A stretch of DNA of 64,000 nucleotides. Origin: Flaviramulus multivorans (GTDB taxonomy: Bacteria; Bacteroidota; Bacteroidia; Flavobacteriales; Flavobacteriaceae). The first letter of the stretch is position 1, and the number at the start of each line of letters is the position of its first letter. The stretch covers positions 415,977-479,976 of the forward strand of contig NZ_JAKKDV010000001.1 of NCBI RefSeq assembly GCF_021728415.1, given 5' to 3'. The notes under the pieces were generated by a model. It did no database searches, was not told the DNA's origin, and saw only the letters and a program-made list of their open reading frames with translations. The position numbers were made by a program, and so were the translations under genes. Below, one piece after another: positions 1 through 9,088 of this stretch.

Positions 1-298
1 AAAAACTAAAATTAATTTCTTCATAATTATGGGTGTTTACATTATGGTGTAAATTTACGAATTAGATAACTTTAAAACAACATTAAATTAACGTTATGGT
101 AACATTAACTGTTTATTTGTTTGATTGTCAACTATTTAAACATATAAGATTTAACATTGGAAATGTTAATGATTAATTAATATTGAGGTTACGTTTAGAT
201 TAACTTAAAACTCCATATTTGCTTTGTCTTAAGACAAAATATTAGTATTTCATATAATTTATTAGTTTTTGTCGACTACATTATCATGATTTCTAATG
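1..298. other. AT-rich non-coding stretch at the window start
   Basis: I see no convincing gene here on either strand. It holds a perfect inverted repeat (TTAACATT, 3-base spacer, AATGTTAA) at 151-169, a 16-base palindrome TTTGTCTTAAGACAAA at 223-238, and scattered TAACATT motifs. It may be the 3' UTR of a gene lying upstream of the window plus the regulatory region of the phosphate porin. Confidence 0.5.
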
Positions 299-328
299 AG
301 ACTGCCTTTGGCCAAGGCAGTCTTTTTT
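299..328 (+). terminator. Rho-independent terminator
   Basis: A perfect 10-bp stem (AGACTGCCTT / AAGGCAGTCT, 299-308 and 314-323) with a 5-base loop is followed by a run of six T. It ends a plus-strand transcript coming from outside the window, or an unannotated small RNA. Confidence 0.75.
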
Positions 329-410
329 ATGCATAAATTTAATAGTTAGGAAACATTGTGTTAACATTAGAGTTGTTTATTTGCAGCGACAAAAATTAAT
401 AACAATACTA

Positions 411-1613
411 ATGAAATTTAAAATTACTCTAATAGCACTTTTTTTGTGTGCTATTAACCTTACTGCACAAGAAATCAGTGATACTTCTTTTGGAAATGGA
501 CTAATTAATTTTACAGCTAAAGACAGCTCTTTTAGCATAAAATTCGCACCTCGTTTTCAGGTTCGTTCTGAATCTTCATGGGACCATAATGGCACCCAAT
601 ATGGGAGTCCAGATCACACTTTTATTGTGCGTCGCGCCCGATTAAAATTTGATGGTTATGCCTATAGCCCAAAATTGAAATATAAAATTGAGTTGGGATT
701 GTCAAATAGAGATATCTCTGGAGCTGATGAATTTAACCGTGATACTCCTAGAATAATTCTTGATGCTGTTTTAATGTGGAGTTTTGCTGAAAATTGGGAG
801 CTTTGGGCAGGACAAACTAAATTACCAGGCAACGTTGAGCGTGTGGTATCTTCTGCAAATCTTCAACTTATAGATCGTTCATTATTAAATAGTCGTTTTA
901 ATATTGACCGTGATTTGGGTATTCAGTTACGTCATAACTCCAACTTAGGTGGGAACTTTTTAATGCGTGAAAAACTAGCAATTTCTCAAGGTGAAGGCCG
1001 AAATGTTTCCGAAGGAAATCAAGGTGGTTTGCAATATACAGCTCGTTTAGAATTATTACCTTTCGGTGCTTTTAAGTCTAAAGGAGATTATAGCCAATCG
1101 GATTTAAAACGTGAAGCGAAACCAAAATTAATGCTTGGTTTTACATATAACTATAATCAAGGTGCTGTTAGAGAAAGAGGATTTGCAGGTGATTATATGA
1201 TTAGAACAGATGGCTCTATTTATGAAACTGACCAAACTACTATTTTTGCTGATGCTATGTTTAAATATGATGGATTTTCATTTATGGGTGAATATGCAAA
1301 ACGTACAGCAGATGACGAAATTGCAACGGAAGCTGATGGTGTAACACCTACTGGTGATATTGTATTAACGGGTAACGCCTTAAACTTACAGGCTGGTTAT
1401 TTATTTAAAAGCAACTATGAAATCGCTGCGCGTTTTACTACAGTAGAATACGAAGCTATTACGAATGCATTACCTACAAAACAATACACTTTAGGGGTTA
1501 ATAAATTTATCGTTGGTCATAAATTAAAAGTTCAAAGTGATTTAAGCTATACTACTCTGAATGGTAATGAAGATAACATTACATTTAGACTAGGGTTTGA
1601 TATTCATTTCTAA
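411..1613 (+). CDS. Phosphate-selective porin, OprO/OprP family
   Basis: Outer-membrane beta-barrel protein of the OprO/P porin family, expected to let phosphate or polyphosphate into the periplasm. The ATG at 411 is preferred to the TTG at 381 because it gives a clean signal peptide (basic MKFK start, hydrophobic core, Ala at the cleavage region LTAQ). The mature part shows alternating aromatic/polar strands, many RRARLKF/YKIELGL-type beta-strands and a terminal Phe (DIHF), as expected for a barrel. The length of about 400 aa is normal. It lies 38 bp upstream of a PiT phosphate transporter in the same direction, so the two probably form one phosphate-uptake operon. Substrate specificity is inferred from family and neighbour. 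Confidence 0.85.
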   Translation: MKFKITLIALFLCAINLTAQEISDTSFGNGLINFTAKDSSFSIKFAPRFQVRSESSWDHNGTQYGSPDHTFIVRRARLKFDGYAYSPKLKYKIELGLSNRDISGADEFNRDTPRIILDAVLMWSFAENWELWAGQTKLPGNVERVVSSANLQLIDRSLLNSRFNIDRDLGIQLRHNSNLGGNFLMREKLAISQGEGRNVSEGNQGGLQYTARLELLPFGAFKSKGDYSQSDLKREAKPKLMLGFTYNYNQGAVRERGFAGDYMIRTDGSIYETDQTTIFADAMFKYDGFSFMGEYAKRTADDEIATEADGVTPTGDIVLTGNALNLQAGYLFKSNYEIAARFTTVEYEAITNALPTKQYTLGVNKFIVGHKLKVQSDLSYTTLNGNEDNITFRLGFDIHF

Positions 1614-1684
1614 AAAATAACAATAACGTAACAATTATAACATTTAAAGTTATGATATTTGCAAACTTATTACAAATAAATACT

Positions 1685-3979
1685 ATGGATAATATTTACT
1701 TATTAATGTTGATAGCCATTACAATTTTAGCAGTTGTTGATATTGTAGTTGGAGTTAGTAACGATGCCATAAATTTTTTAAACTCAGCCATTGGTTCTAA
1801 AGTACTTTCCTTACGAACTATAATGATTGTTGCTAGTTTAGGTATTTTTATTGGAGCCGTTTTTTCTAGTGGTATGATGGAAGTGGCGCGTAAAGGTATT
1901 TTTGTACCTGCCATGTTTAGCTTTGAAGAGATTATGTACATCTTTATGGCAGTAATGATTACTGACATTTTACTCCTCGACTTTTTTAATACTTTAGGGT
2001 TGCCAACCTCTACAACAGTTTCAATAGTTTTTAATTTACTTGGGGCAGCTGTGGTTATGTCGTTGATAAAAATTTCAGCTTCAGACTCGCAAACCTTAGT
2101 AGATTTAGGGAGCTATATAAACACGAAAAAGGCTGTAGAAATAATTAGCGGTATAATAATGTCCGTTTTTATTGCATTTACTGTTGGTGCGCTTGTTCAA
2201 TGGGTTTCTCGTTTGATTTTTACTTTTCAGTATGAAACAAAAAAGAAATATTTTGGAGTTATTTTTGGTGGGATTTCATTAGCAACCATCCTTTATTTTA
2301 TTTTATTAAAAGGTTTAAAAGGAACTCCTTATTATAAAAACATAGCAAATTTCTTAGATGGTAATGAGTTATATATCGGGATAGGAAGCTTGTTGGTTTG
2401 TGTGTTGTTTTCTTATGTATTTCAACTAATAACAAAGAAAAGTGTATTGCTCGTAGTAATTGCTGTTGGAACTTTTGGTTTGGCATTAGCTTTTGCTGGA
2501 AACGATTTAGTAAACTTTATTGGTGTTCCTATGGCTGCATTTCATTCTTATGAAGCTATGCAACATGCCTTTTTAACATCTGGTACTTTACCTGCAGATT
2601 TTTCCATGTCTGTTTTAGAATCAAAAGTACCTGCAGAACCTATGTTATTATTTATTTCTGGTGGTATTATGGTTTTAACCTTATGGTTTTCTAAAAAGGC
2701 TAAAACTGTAGCCGAAACAGAAATCAGTTTATCAACGCAAGGCGATACCCATGAAAAATTTGAGCCTAATATGTTATCTAGAGGAATTGTAAGGGGTTCG
2801 ACTGCTTTATCAAATTATTTTGGTGCTATCGTTCCAAACTCTATTCAAGAAAAAATAGATCGAAGTTTTGAAAAACCAAAAGCTAAAGCCTTAACTAAAA
2901 GCCAAAGCAAAGACTTACCTGCTTTTGACATGATAAGGGCTTCAGTAAACTTAATGGTTGCCGGTGTTTTAATTGCTATTGCAACCTCTATGAAATTACC
3001 ATTATCTACAACATACGTAACTTTTATGGTGGCCATGGGTACTTCTTTTGCAGATCGTGCTTGGGGTCGCGAAAGTGCTGTTTATAGAGTAGCTGGTGTT
3101 TTAAATGTTATTGGTGGTTGGTTTGGAACCGCAATTGGTGCCTTTTTTGCAGCCGGAACTGTGGTGTTTTTGGTAAACTGGAATCCTAAAGTAATGACTC
3201 CAATACTATTATTACTAACTGCAATATTGCTGGTAAGAAACTATTTATCACATAAAGAATCTTCAAATAAAACTATAGCTGAAGATAGCTTAACAGACTC
3301 TGAAAGCAGTTCTGTACAAGGTGTTATACATGAAAGCGCAAAAAATATTGCTAATGTTGTAAAAAGAGGAAATAAGATTTACAGCAATGCCATAAACGGT
3401 CTTGCTAAACAAGACATTACACTTCTTAAAAAGAACAAAAAGCAAGTAGTTAAATTAACAGATGAAGTAGATTCTTTGAGAGACAATATATTTTATTTCA
3501 TTAAAAATTTAGACGAATCTAGTGTCAATGCTAGTGGGTTTTATATCAATATTTTAGGGTATTTACAGGATATGACACAATCTTTAGAGTATATATCTAA
3601 AGTAAGCTATAAGCATATTAATAACAATCATAAAAAATTAAAGTTTAGCCAAATTAAAGAGCTTAAAGAAATTGACGAGCGTTTTGAATTGTTTTTTAAT
3701 AATACTCAACAGGCGTTTAACTCACGTTCTTTCGAGCAGATTGGAGTTATTCTTGGAAGGAAAAAAGAAATTATGGAGCTAGTATCTTCCAAGATAATAA
3801 AACAGATAGAGCGAACTAGAACGGAAGAGTCAAGTCCGAAAAACACAACTTTATACTTTAATATCCTTTCAGAAACTAAGGATTTATTAAATGCAACCAT
3901 GAATCTTTTAGAAGAATATCATAATGCACATGATGCTTCGGTTGAACCTGCTAAACTTTCGAATACGGCAGATGAATAG
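1685..3979 (+). CDS. PiT-family inorganic phosphate transporter with PhoU-like C-terminal domain
   Basis: Inner-membrane phosphate:cation symporter. The two PiT repeats are visible: the first holds VGVSNDAINFLNSAIGS and GLPTSTTVSIV, the second FAGNDLVNFIGVP and LPLSTTYVTFMVAMG. About ten membrane segments occupy residues 1-520. The last 220 residues are a soluble, helical, Lys/Glu-rich region (from about VIHESAKNIANVVKRG) resembling PhoU/DUF47 proteins, which normally regulate phosphate uptake as separate subunits. An upstream in-frame ATG exists at 1652; the ATG at 1685 (MDNIYLLMLIAI) starts directly at the first membrane helix and is preferred. It follows the porin gene closely and is closed by a strong terminator. 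Confidence 0.9.
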   Translation: MDNIYLLMLIAITILAVVDIVVGVSNDAINFLNSAIGSKVLSLRTIMIVASLGIFIGAVFSSGMMEVARKGIFVPAMFSFEEIMYIFMAVMITDILLLDFFNTLGLPTSTTVSIVFNLLGAAVVMSLIKISASDSQTLVDLGSYINTKKAVEIISGIIMSVFIAFTVGALVQWVSRLIFTFQYETKKKYFGVIFGGISLATILYFILLKGLKGTPYYKNIANFLDGNELYIGIGSLLVCVLFSYVFQLITKKSVLLVVIAVGTFGLALAFAGNDLVNFIGVPMAAFHSYEAMQHAFLTSGTLPADFSMSVLESKVPAEPMLLFISGGIMVLTLWFSKKAKTVAETEISLSTQGDTHEKFEPNMLSRGIVRGSTALSNYFGAIVPNSIQEKIDRSFEKPKAKALTKSQSKDLPAFDMIRASVNLMVAGVLIAIATSMKLPLSTTYVTFMVAMGTSFADRAWGRESAVYRVAGVLNVIGGWFGTAIGAFFAAGTVVFLVNWNPKVMTPILLLLTAILLVRNYLSHKESSNKTIAEDSLTDSESSSVQGVIHESAKNIANVVKRGNKIYSNAINGLAKQDITLLKKNKKQVVKLTDEVDSLRDNIFYFIKNLDESSVNASGFYINILGYLQDMTQSLEYISKVSYKHINNNHKKLKFSQIKELKEIDERFELFFNNTQQAFNSRSFEQIGVILGRKKEIMELVSSKIIKQIERTRTEESSPKNTTLYFNILSETKDLLNATMNLLEEYHNAHDASVEPAKLSNTADE

Positions 3980-4003
3980 ACGAACATAAAGTTATCATAT
4001 CTT

Positions 4004-4033
4004 AAAAACACCTCAGTAGAGGTGTTTTTTTTT
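4004..4033 (+). terminator. Rho-independent terminator after the phosphate operon
   Basis: The 11-bp stem AAAAACACCTC / GAGGTGTTTTT has an AGTA loop and a T-tract. It lies 25 bases after the PiT stop codon. Confidence 0.9.
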
Positions 4034-4105
4034 GGAAATAAAATGTATCCTCAACATCTATACCTCGAATTCATCCGTAAATAATAAAAACCTAAAGTTA
4101 TTATT

Positions 4106-4969
4106 ATGAAGAACATTTCAATTTTATTATTAGTTACAATTTTCACCTTTTCGTGTGTCTCAAAGAAAAAATATTTAGCATTACAACATGAAAATGGAGA
4201 GATTAAAAGCGAATTACAAAAAACAAAAGTTGCTAAAGAAGATTTAGAAATTAAATTTGACAAAATTCAAACTAGAGTTGATGCTTATAACTCAAAAATT
4301 ACTTCACTTCAAAAAGAAAACGATTCTAAATTAGATATCGTTGAAAACGTAGGAGTAATTTCTAATAACACAAAAGCAAGTATGCGCGAAACATTAAAAA
4401 ATGTTGATGCTGCAAAATTAAGTCAAGCTAAAACATTGAAAGACTCAATGAATTTAGCCGTGGCATATAATCTTGAAAAAACAATTAGCGAAAGTAACTT
4501 AAATGAAGATGAAGATTTTGCCGTAAATATTAATGAAACTGTAGTAATGATATCTATTGCTGATAACATGTTATTTAATAGTGGAAGCTACAGATTAAGC
4601 TCTAAAGCTGATGCCGTATTAAAAAAATTAGCCGACGTTATTAATTCTGAACCAAGCCTAGATGTTATGGTTGAAGGTCATACAGATTCTAGAACTATAA
4701 ATACGGAGTTTATTTCTGATAACTGGGATTTAAGCGTCATGCGTGCAACTTCTGTGGTTCGTAAACTACAAGAACAATATAATGTAGCACCAGAAAAATT
4801 GATAGCTGCAGGTAGAAGTAGCTACCAACCTATTGCTGAAAATGACTCTAATGAAAATAGAGCCTTAAACAGACGTACTAGAATCATTATACTTCCAAAC
4901 ATTAATAAATTTTTCGCATTAATGGCTGAAAGTGATGGCGCGATGGCGGAAAACAATATTTTAGATTAA
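4106..4969 (+). CDS. OmpA-family peptidoglycan-binding lipoprotein
   Basis: Predicted outer-membrane lipoprotein that anchors the envelope to peptidoglycan. The N-terminus carries a lipobox (LVTIFTFSC, Cys17). Residues 25-95 form a coiled coil (LQHENGEIKSELQKTK...). The C-terminal OmpA domain (about 140-265) shows MVEGHTDSR and the peptidoglycan-binding NRALNRRTRIII pattern. The length of 287 aa is typical for flavobacterial OmpA lipoproteins. It is a monocistronic unit between two terminators. Confidence 0.9.
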   Translation: MKNISILLLVTIFTFSCVSKKKYLALQHENGEIKSELQKTKVAKEDLEIKFDKIQTRVDAYNSKITSLQKENDSKLDIVENVGVISNNTKASMRETLKNVDAAKLSQAKTLKDSMNLAVAYNLEKTISESNLNEDEDFAVNINETVVMISIADNMLFNSGSYRLSSKADAVLKKLADVINSEPSLDVMVEGHTDSRTINTEFISDNWDLSVMRATSVVRKLQEQYNVAPEKLIAAGRSSYQPIAENDSNENRALNRRTRIIILPNINKFFALMAESDGAMAENNILD

Positions 4970-4983
4970 TAATCTTAATTTGA

Positions 4984-5009
4984 AAAAGCATCCCATCTGG
5001 GATGCTTTT
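4984..5009. terminator. Bidirectional terminator
   Basis: A 12-bp stem AAAAGCATCCCA / TGGGATGCTTTT has a 2-base loop and T-runs on both strands. It serves the OmpA lipoprotein gene on the plus strand and the small gene at 5019-5135 on the minus strand. Confidence 0.85.
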
Positions 5010-5018
5010 ACTTTAAAA

Positions 5019-5135
5019 CTATTTATTTCTAGTTTCTTTTACAGTTATACTAGGGTGTTTCTCTGCATATTTTTTGGTCACATACAGCCCCGTTTTAGCA
5101 CTTCTGTATCTAGTTGTCTTTCCTTTTTTAGGCAT
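5019..5135 (-). CDS. 38-residue basic hypothetical protein
   Basis: A short minus-strand gene reading MPKKGKTTRYRSAKTGLYVT, then KKYAEKHPSITVKETRNK and stop TAG. The composition is strongly basic. The pattern YRSxxTGxYVTKxYAxxHPxxTVxE matches small bacterial proteins of unknown function that I recognise only by pattern (sometimes misnamed multidrug transporters). It ends directly in a bidirectional terminator, which supports real transcription. There is no signal peptide or membrane segment. No function is assigned. Confidence 0.65.
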   Translation of the reverse strand: MPKKGKTTRYRSAKTGLYVTKKYAEKHPSITVKETRNK

Positions 5136-5262
5136 ACTAACTAAATTTAAATTAAACAATACGGAACTTCATTTATGCCTATTATTTTATATATTTGGTT
5201 CGACTACAACTATTAAATATAGGTTCTGGATTGAAATTCCATTTTTCCAGATTTAACTTTAA

Positions 5263-5290
5263 TAAAAACACCTCAAAAGAGGTGTTTTTA
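5263..5290 (-). terminator. Terminator downstream of the frameshifted unknown gene
   Basis: The stem TAAAAACACCTC / GAGGTGTTTTTA has an AAAA loop and T-rich flanks on both strands. It sits 2 bases after the stop codon of the alternative reading frame (5293-5295), which suggests that the ancestral gene ended there. Confidence 0.8.
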
Positions 5291-5292
5291 TT

Positions 5293-5972
5293 TTAGGCTA
5301 CATTCCAAATTGCTTTTACTTCATCACAAAGAACTTCGATATCAGTTATTGCTTTAGGTAAGTTTTTTGGAACTTGGATAACTTTTTCACCGAATATACA
5401 TCTATAGAAAGACATAACTCTTCTAAAACCTCTTCATTTTCTTTAATTACAACTTCTTTAAGGTACTTATAGACTAGGCTTGAAATATATCTTGATTGCT
5501 TGTTATCAAAAATATTACTTTTAGAAATATGAACTTTCACAGCTCCGATAAAGGTATTCCCATCTATATTAAGCTTATAAATTACATCAGGAGAAACAAT
5601 TATTTCAACTCCATTTACAATTACAGACTTAGTGTTAACTTTTTTTACAATCTCATGTGGAACATCTTTAAGTAATTTAGGCAGTTTAATATTTATAAAA
5701 CGCCTCATAGCCTCTAAAGAAACCTCTCTATCTAAAACTTGTCTTGGCTTTTCTGGTTTTCTAAGTTTCAATTCCTCAATTCCTTTTAATACCGGCTCTA
5801 AATCACAATTGTTTGCAATTGCTTTCCGTATTCTTGCTTTTGGAAATTGGTACCATGCTACTAAAAACTTATTAGGTTCTTTCTGTTGTCTGATAATTCT
5901 TTTTTTACCAGCTTCAGTTGCTTTAGAAAAAGCTGCTAATTGATTAATCGATATTACATAATTGTTTTTCAT
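5293..5972 (-). pseudogene. Unknown Bacteroidota protein with a C-terminal frameshift (or recoding) near 5391
   Basis: The uninterrupted frame (5972 to 5346, 208 aa) begins MKNNYVISINQLAAFSKATE and ends in an unremarkable basic tail (KKLSKFQKTYLKQ). Moving to the -1 frame near 5391-5383 instead gives VIQVPKNLPKAITDIEVLCD followed by EVKAIWNVA and a stop at 5293-5295, directly before a terminator. This looks much more like a folded C-terminus. A one-base deletion, for example in the A5 run at 5383-5387, would explain it; so would -1 slippage at GAAAAAG. N-terminal residues 1-60 are basic (KKRIIRQQK, WYQFPKARIRKA); the middle contains beta-strand-like segments (SVIVNGVEIIVSPDVIYKL). I do not recognise the function. 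An inverted repeat AGAGTT/AACTCT at 5993-6010 lies just upstream of the start. Confidence 0.6.
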
Positions 5973-5992
5973 TTTAAACTAAATTTATTTCA

Positions 5993-6010
5993 AGAGTTCT
6001 AGTAAACTCT
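5993..6010. promoter_or_regulatory. Inverted repeat upstream of the frameshifted gene
   Basis: AAGAGTT, a short spacer and AACTCT form a small dyad about 20 bases before the start codon at 5972. It could be an operator or a 5' UTR hairpin. Confidence 0.3.
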
Positions 6011-6124
6011 AGTTATTAACATACTTTAGAAAATGTTGATAAATTATAAGAGTCATAAAGTCTTATTACATAAGCTTTTTCAACATATCCTTTAATTATG
6101 GAAATATTTAACTTGGCAGAAATA

Positions 6125-6260
6125 ATCTAATTTCGTTTCTTTGAAGAAGAAATGAGAGATTGATAAGTCTCTTATTTTGCTATTAATCTATTAAAATTCG
6201 GTGCTCAACCATTTTATAGAAAAAATTATCAAGAGGGATATTTCCAGTATCCCTTTTTTC
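6125..6260 (+). ncRNA. Candidate structured small RNA
   Basis: This 428-base gap (5973-6400) holds no credible protein gene. On the plus strand it contains a 9-bp hairpin with one G-U pair (AATGAGAGA / TCTCTTATT, about 6151-6176), an unstructured AT-rich middle, and a Rho-independent terminator at 6234-6260. A TAATTTCG element near 6128 is one base from the Bacteroidota -7 consensus. Together these suggest an independently transcribed RNA of about 110-130 nt. I cannot match it to a known family. Confidence 0.3.
6234..6260 (+). terminator. Rho-independent terminator of the candidate small RNA
   Basis: The stem AGGGATA / TATCCCT (6234-6240 and 6248-6254) has a 7-base loop and a T-run. No plus-strand protein gene lies upstream within this gap. 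Confidence 0.7.
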
Positions 6261-6305
6261 TTTTTTACATATCTCTTTTTAATTTAAAATTTAAATACTT
6301 TATAA

Positions 6306-6329
6306 AAAGCACCTCTTTCGAGGTGCTTT
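6306..6329 (-). terminator. Terminator of the nrdBA operon
   Basis: The perfect 10-bp stem AAAGCACCTC / GAGGTGCTTT has a 4-base loop and a T-run on the minus strand. It lies 70 bases past the nrdA stop. Confidence 0.85.
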
Positions 6330-6400
6330 AACTACACTTATTTCTAAATCCCTCTCAAATTCCTTGAGGAAAGAATTGGGAGAAATTTTAAGTGTAAATT

Positions 6401-8890
6401 TTAAGATCCACACATTAAACAATCATCACCTTCAGCTTCTTTAGCTTGGGCTATAAGGGCTTTCATTTCTTCAGCACTCATAGGTTCAACTTCCACCTCT
6501 GGTGTGTTTTGTTTTGCAAATTTTGCGGCGTTTTGTGCGGCTAATTTCTTTTTCTTGGCTTCTTCTTGTTCTAAAGCAGCTTCATTGACCTCAACAACCT
6601 CAGCTGTTGGCTCTTCTTTTTTCGTAGTTTGAAGCGTAAACTTAATAGCATCAACGGCACTCTTAGTACGTAAGTAGTACATCCCTGTTTTTAAGCCACT
6701 TTTCCAAGCATAGAAATGCATAGATGTAAGTTTAGCCATCGTAGCGCCTTCTAAAAATAAGTTAAGTGATTGAGACTGATCTATAAAATATCCTCGCTGA
6801 CGAGACATATCTATAATATCTTTCATGCTCAGTTCCCAAACAGTTTTATAAAGCTCCTTAATTTCTTGAGGAATGTTCTCTATTCCTTGAATAGAACCAT
6901 TAGCTCTCATTATATCTTGCTTTAAGTTTTCATTCCATAAACCTAACTCAACTAGATCTTCAAGTAAGTGTTTATTAACTACAATAAACTCTCCTGATAG
7001 TACGCGACGCGTATAAATATTAGAAGTATATGGCTCAAAACATTCATTATTCCCTAGAATTTGAGACGTTGAAGCTGTAGGCATAGGTGCTACTAGAAGT
7101 GAATTACGTACACCATGTTTAAGTACTTGCTTTCGAAGTTTCTTCCAATCCCAGTTACCACTTAATTCTTCATCTTTTATATTCCAAAGATTGTGTTGAA
7201 ACTCTCCCTTACTTATTGGAGAACCTTTATAAGTTTGGTATGGTCCATCTTCTTTAGCTTCTTCCATACTTGCTGTAACTGCAGCAAAATAAAGGGTTTC
7301 AAAAATATCTTGATTTAGCTTTTTAGCTTCATCACTCGTAAATGGCAAACGTAATTGAATAAACGTATCTGCAAGTCCTTGAACACCTAATCCAATAGGT
7401 CTGTGACGCATATTTGAGTTTTCAGCCTCTGGTACTGGGTAATAATTTCTATCAATTACGCGGTTTAAGTTTTTTGTAACACGTTTTGTAATACGGAATA
7501 ATTCTTTATGGTCAAACTCACCATTCTTTATAAACATTGGTAAGGCAATAGATGCTAAGTTACATACAGCAACTTCGTCTGGAGATGTATACTCCATAAT
7601 CTCAGTACATAAATTTGAAGAACGAATGGTTCCTAAATTTTTCTGATTCGATTTACGGTTAGCCGCATCTTTATACAACATGTATGGCGTTCCAGTTTCA
7701 ATTTGAGATTCTAATATTTTCTCCCAAAGTTCACGGGCTTTAATGGTTTTTCTACCTCTTCCTTCTGCTTCATATTTTAAATATAAAGCTTCAAACTCTT
7801 CACTATGAGTTTCTGGTAATCCTGGACATTCGTTAGGGCACATCAAGGTCCAATCGCCATCTTCTTGTACGCGTTTCATAAATAAATCTGAAATCCACAT
7901 CGCATAAAATAAATCACGCGCACGCATTTCTTCTTTACCGTGATTCTTCTTTAAATCTAGAAAATCAAAAATATCAGCATGCCAAGTTTCAATATAAATA
8001 GCAAAACTTCCTTTACGCTTTCCTCCTCCTTGATCTACATATCGTGCTGTATCATTAAACACTTGAAGCATTGGTACAATACCATTACTGGTTCCATTAG
8101 TACCTGCTATATAACTTCCTGTAGCGCGTATATTATGAATAGCCAACCCAATACCGCCGGCAGATTGCGAAATTTTAGCTGTTTGCTTAAGCGTATCGTA
8201 AATTCCCTCAATACTATCATCTTTCATTGTTAATAAAAAACAAGAAGACATTTGAGGTTTTGGTGTACCTGAATTAAATAACGTTGGTGTAGCATGAGTA
8301 AAATATTTTTTAGACATTAACTCATAGGTTTCAATCGCAGAATCTAAATCATTTAGATGAATACCTATTGATACACGCATCAACATATGTTGAGGACGTT
8401 CAGCAATCTCTCCATTTAATTTTAAAAGGTATGAACGCTCTAAAGTTTTAAATCCAAAATAGTCATATCCAAAATCGCGGTTATAAATAATTGTAGAGTC
8501 AAGACGGTCTTTATTCTCCATAATTACATTATAAACCTCTTCAGATAATAATGGTGCATCCTTACCTGTTCTTGGATTTACATAGGTATATAAATCATGC
8601 ATCACCTCACTAAAAGTTTTTTTAGTGTTTTTATGTAAATTAGATACGGAAATACGTGCTGCTAATCGTGCATAATCAGGATGTGCCGTTGTCATGGTTG
8701 CAGCAATTTCTGCTGCTAAATTATCCAGTTCGCTCGTGGTTACACCATCGTACAAACCTTCTATTACGCGCATCGCTACTTTTAACGGATCAACCAATTC
8801 GTTTAATCCGTAACATAACTTTCTCACTCTAGCAGTGATTTTGTCGAACATTACTTGTTCTTTTCTTCCGTCTCTTTTTACTACATACAT
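6401..8890 (-). CDS. nrdA: Ribonucleoside-diphosphate reductase class Ia, alpha subunit
   Basis: Catalytic subunit that reduces ribonucleoside diphosphates to deoxyribonucleotides. Residues 1-95 are an ATP-cone allosteric domain ([20 protein letters not shown]). The catalytic core holds MSSCFLL (first redox Cys), SNLCTEI (the Asn-x-Cys-x-Glu active site) and [11 protein letters not shown] (second redox Cys). The C-terminus ends DDCLMCGS, the swinging CxxC pair that re-reduces the active site. Residues 760-815 form an Ala/Glu/Lys-rich linker. The length of 829 aa fits NrdA with one ATP cone. It lies downstream of nrdB on the same strand (198-base gap), and the two are expected to form one operon. 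Confidence 0.97.
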   Translation of the reverse strand: MYVVKRDGRKEQVMFDKITARVRKLCYGLNELVDPLKVAMRVIEGLYDGVTTSELDNLAAEIAATMTTAHPDYARLAARISVSNLHKNTKKTFSEVMHDLYTYVNPRTGKDAPLLSEEVYNVIMENKDRLDSTIIYNRDFGYDYFGFKTLERSYLLKLNGEIAERPQHMLMRVSIGIHLNDLDSAIETYELMSKKYFTHATPTLFNSGTPKPQMSSCFLLTMKDDSIEGIYDTLKQTAKISQSAGGIGLAIHNIRATGSYIAGTNGTSNGIVPMLQVFNDTARYVDQGGGKRKGSFAIYIETWHADIFDFLDLKKNHGKEEMRARDLFYAMWISDLFMKRVQEDGDWTLMCPNECPGLPETHSEEFEALYLKYEAEGRGRKTIKARELWEKILESQIETGTPYMLYKDAANRKSNQKNLGTIRSSNLCTEIMEYTSPDEVAVCNLASIALPMFIKNGEFDHKELFRITKRVTKNLNRVIDRNYYPVPEAENSNMRHRPIGLGVQGLADTFIQLRLPFTSDEAKKLNQDIFETLYFAAVTASMEEAKEDGPYQTYKGSPISKGEFQHNLWNIKDEELSGNWDWKKLRKQVLKHGVRNSLLVAPMPTASTSQILGNNECFEPYTSNIYTRRVLSGEFIVVNKHLLEDLVELGLWNENLKQDIMRANGSIQGIENIPQEIKELYKTVWELSMKDIIDMSRQRGYFIDQSQSLNLFLEGATMAKLTSMHFYAWKSGLKTGMYYLRTKSAVDAIKFTLQTTKKEEPTAEVVEVNEAALEQEEAKKKKLAAQNAAKFAKQNTPEVEVEPMSAEEMKALIAQAKEAEGDDCLMCGS

Positions 8891-9088
8891 TGTTTTACAC
8901 TTTTTTTAATATTTCTGATACACCTTCAGAAACTGGGTTAGTTCGTTAGCCTAAATCGAATGTCTTTATTGAAGAGCATCCCATTTAGCGGTTAATTAAT
9001 TTAATATGGTACTTAGTTTAATTTTCCGTTTAGCGGAAATTACATTTTAATAGAGTTTCAAAAATTTAATTTTTTGAATGAGGTCCTA

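Noticed and set aside
5074-5256. 60-codon plus-strand frame
   Set aside because: It lies antisense to the more convincing 38-residue gene (5019-5135) and shows no protein-like features beyond hydrophobic AT-rich codons.
8891-9088. Hairpin TTTCCG/CGGAAA (9023-9039) between nrdB and nrdA as a terminator
   Set aside because: The stem is only 6 bp and no T-run follows on the minus strand, so nrdB and nrdA are kept as one operon.
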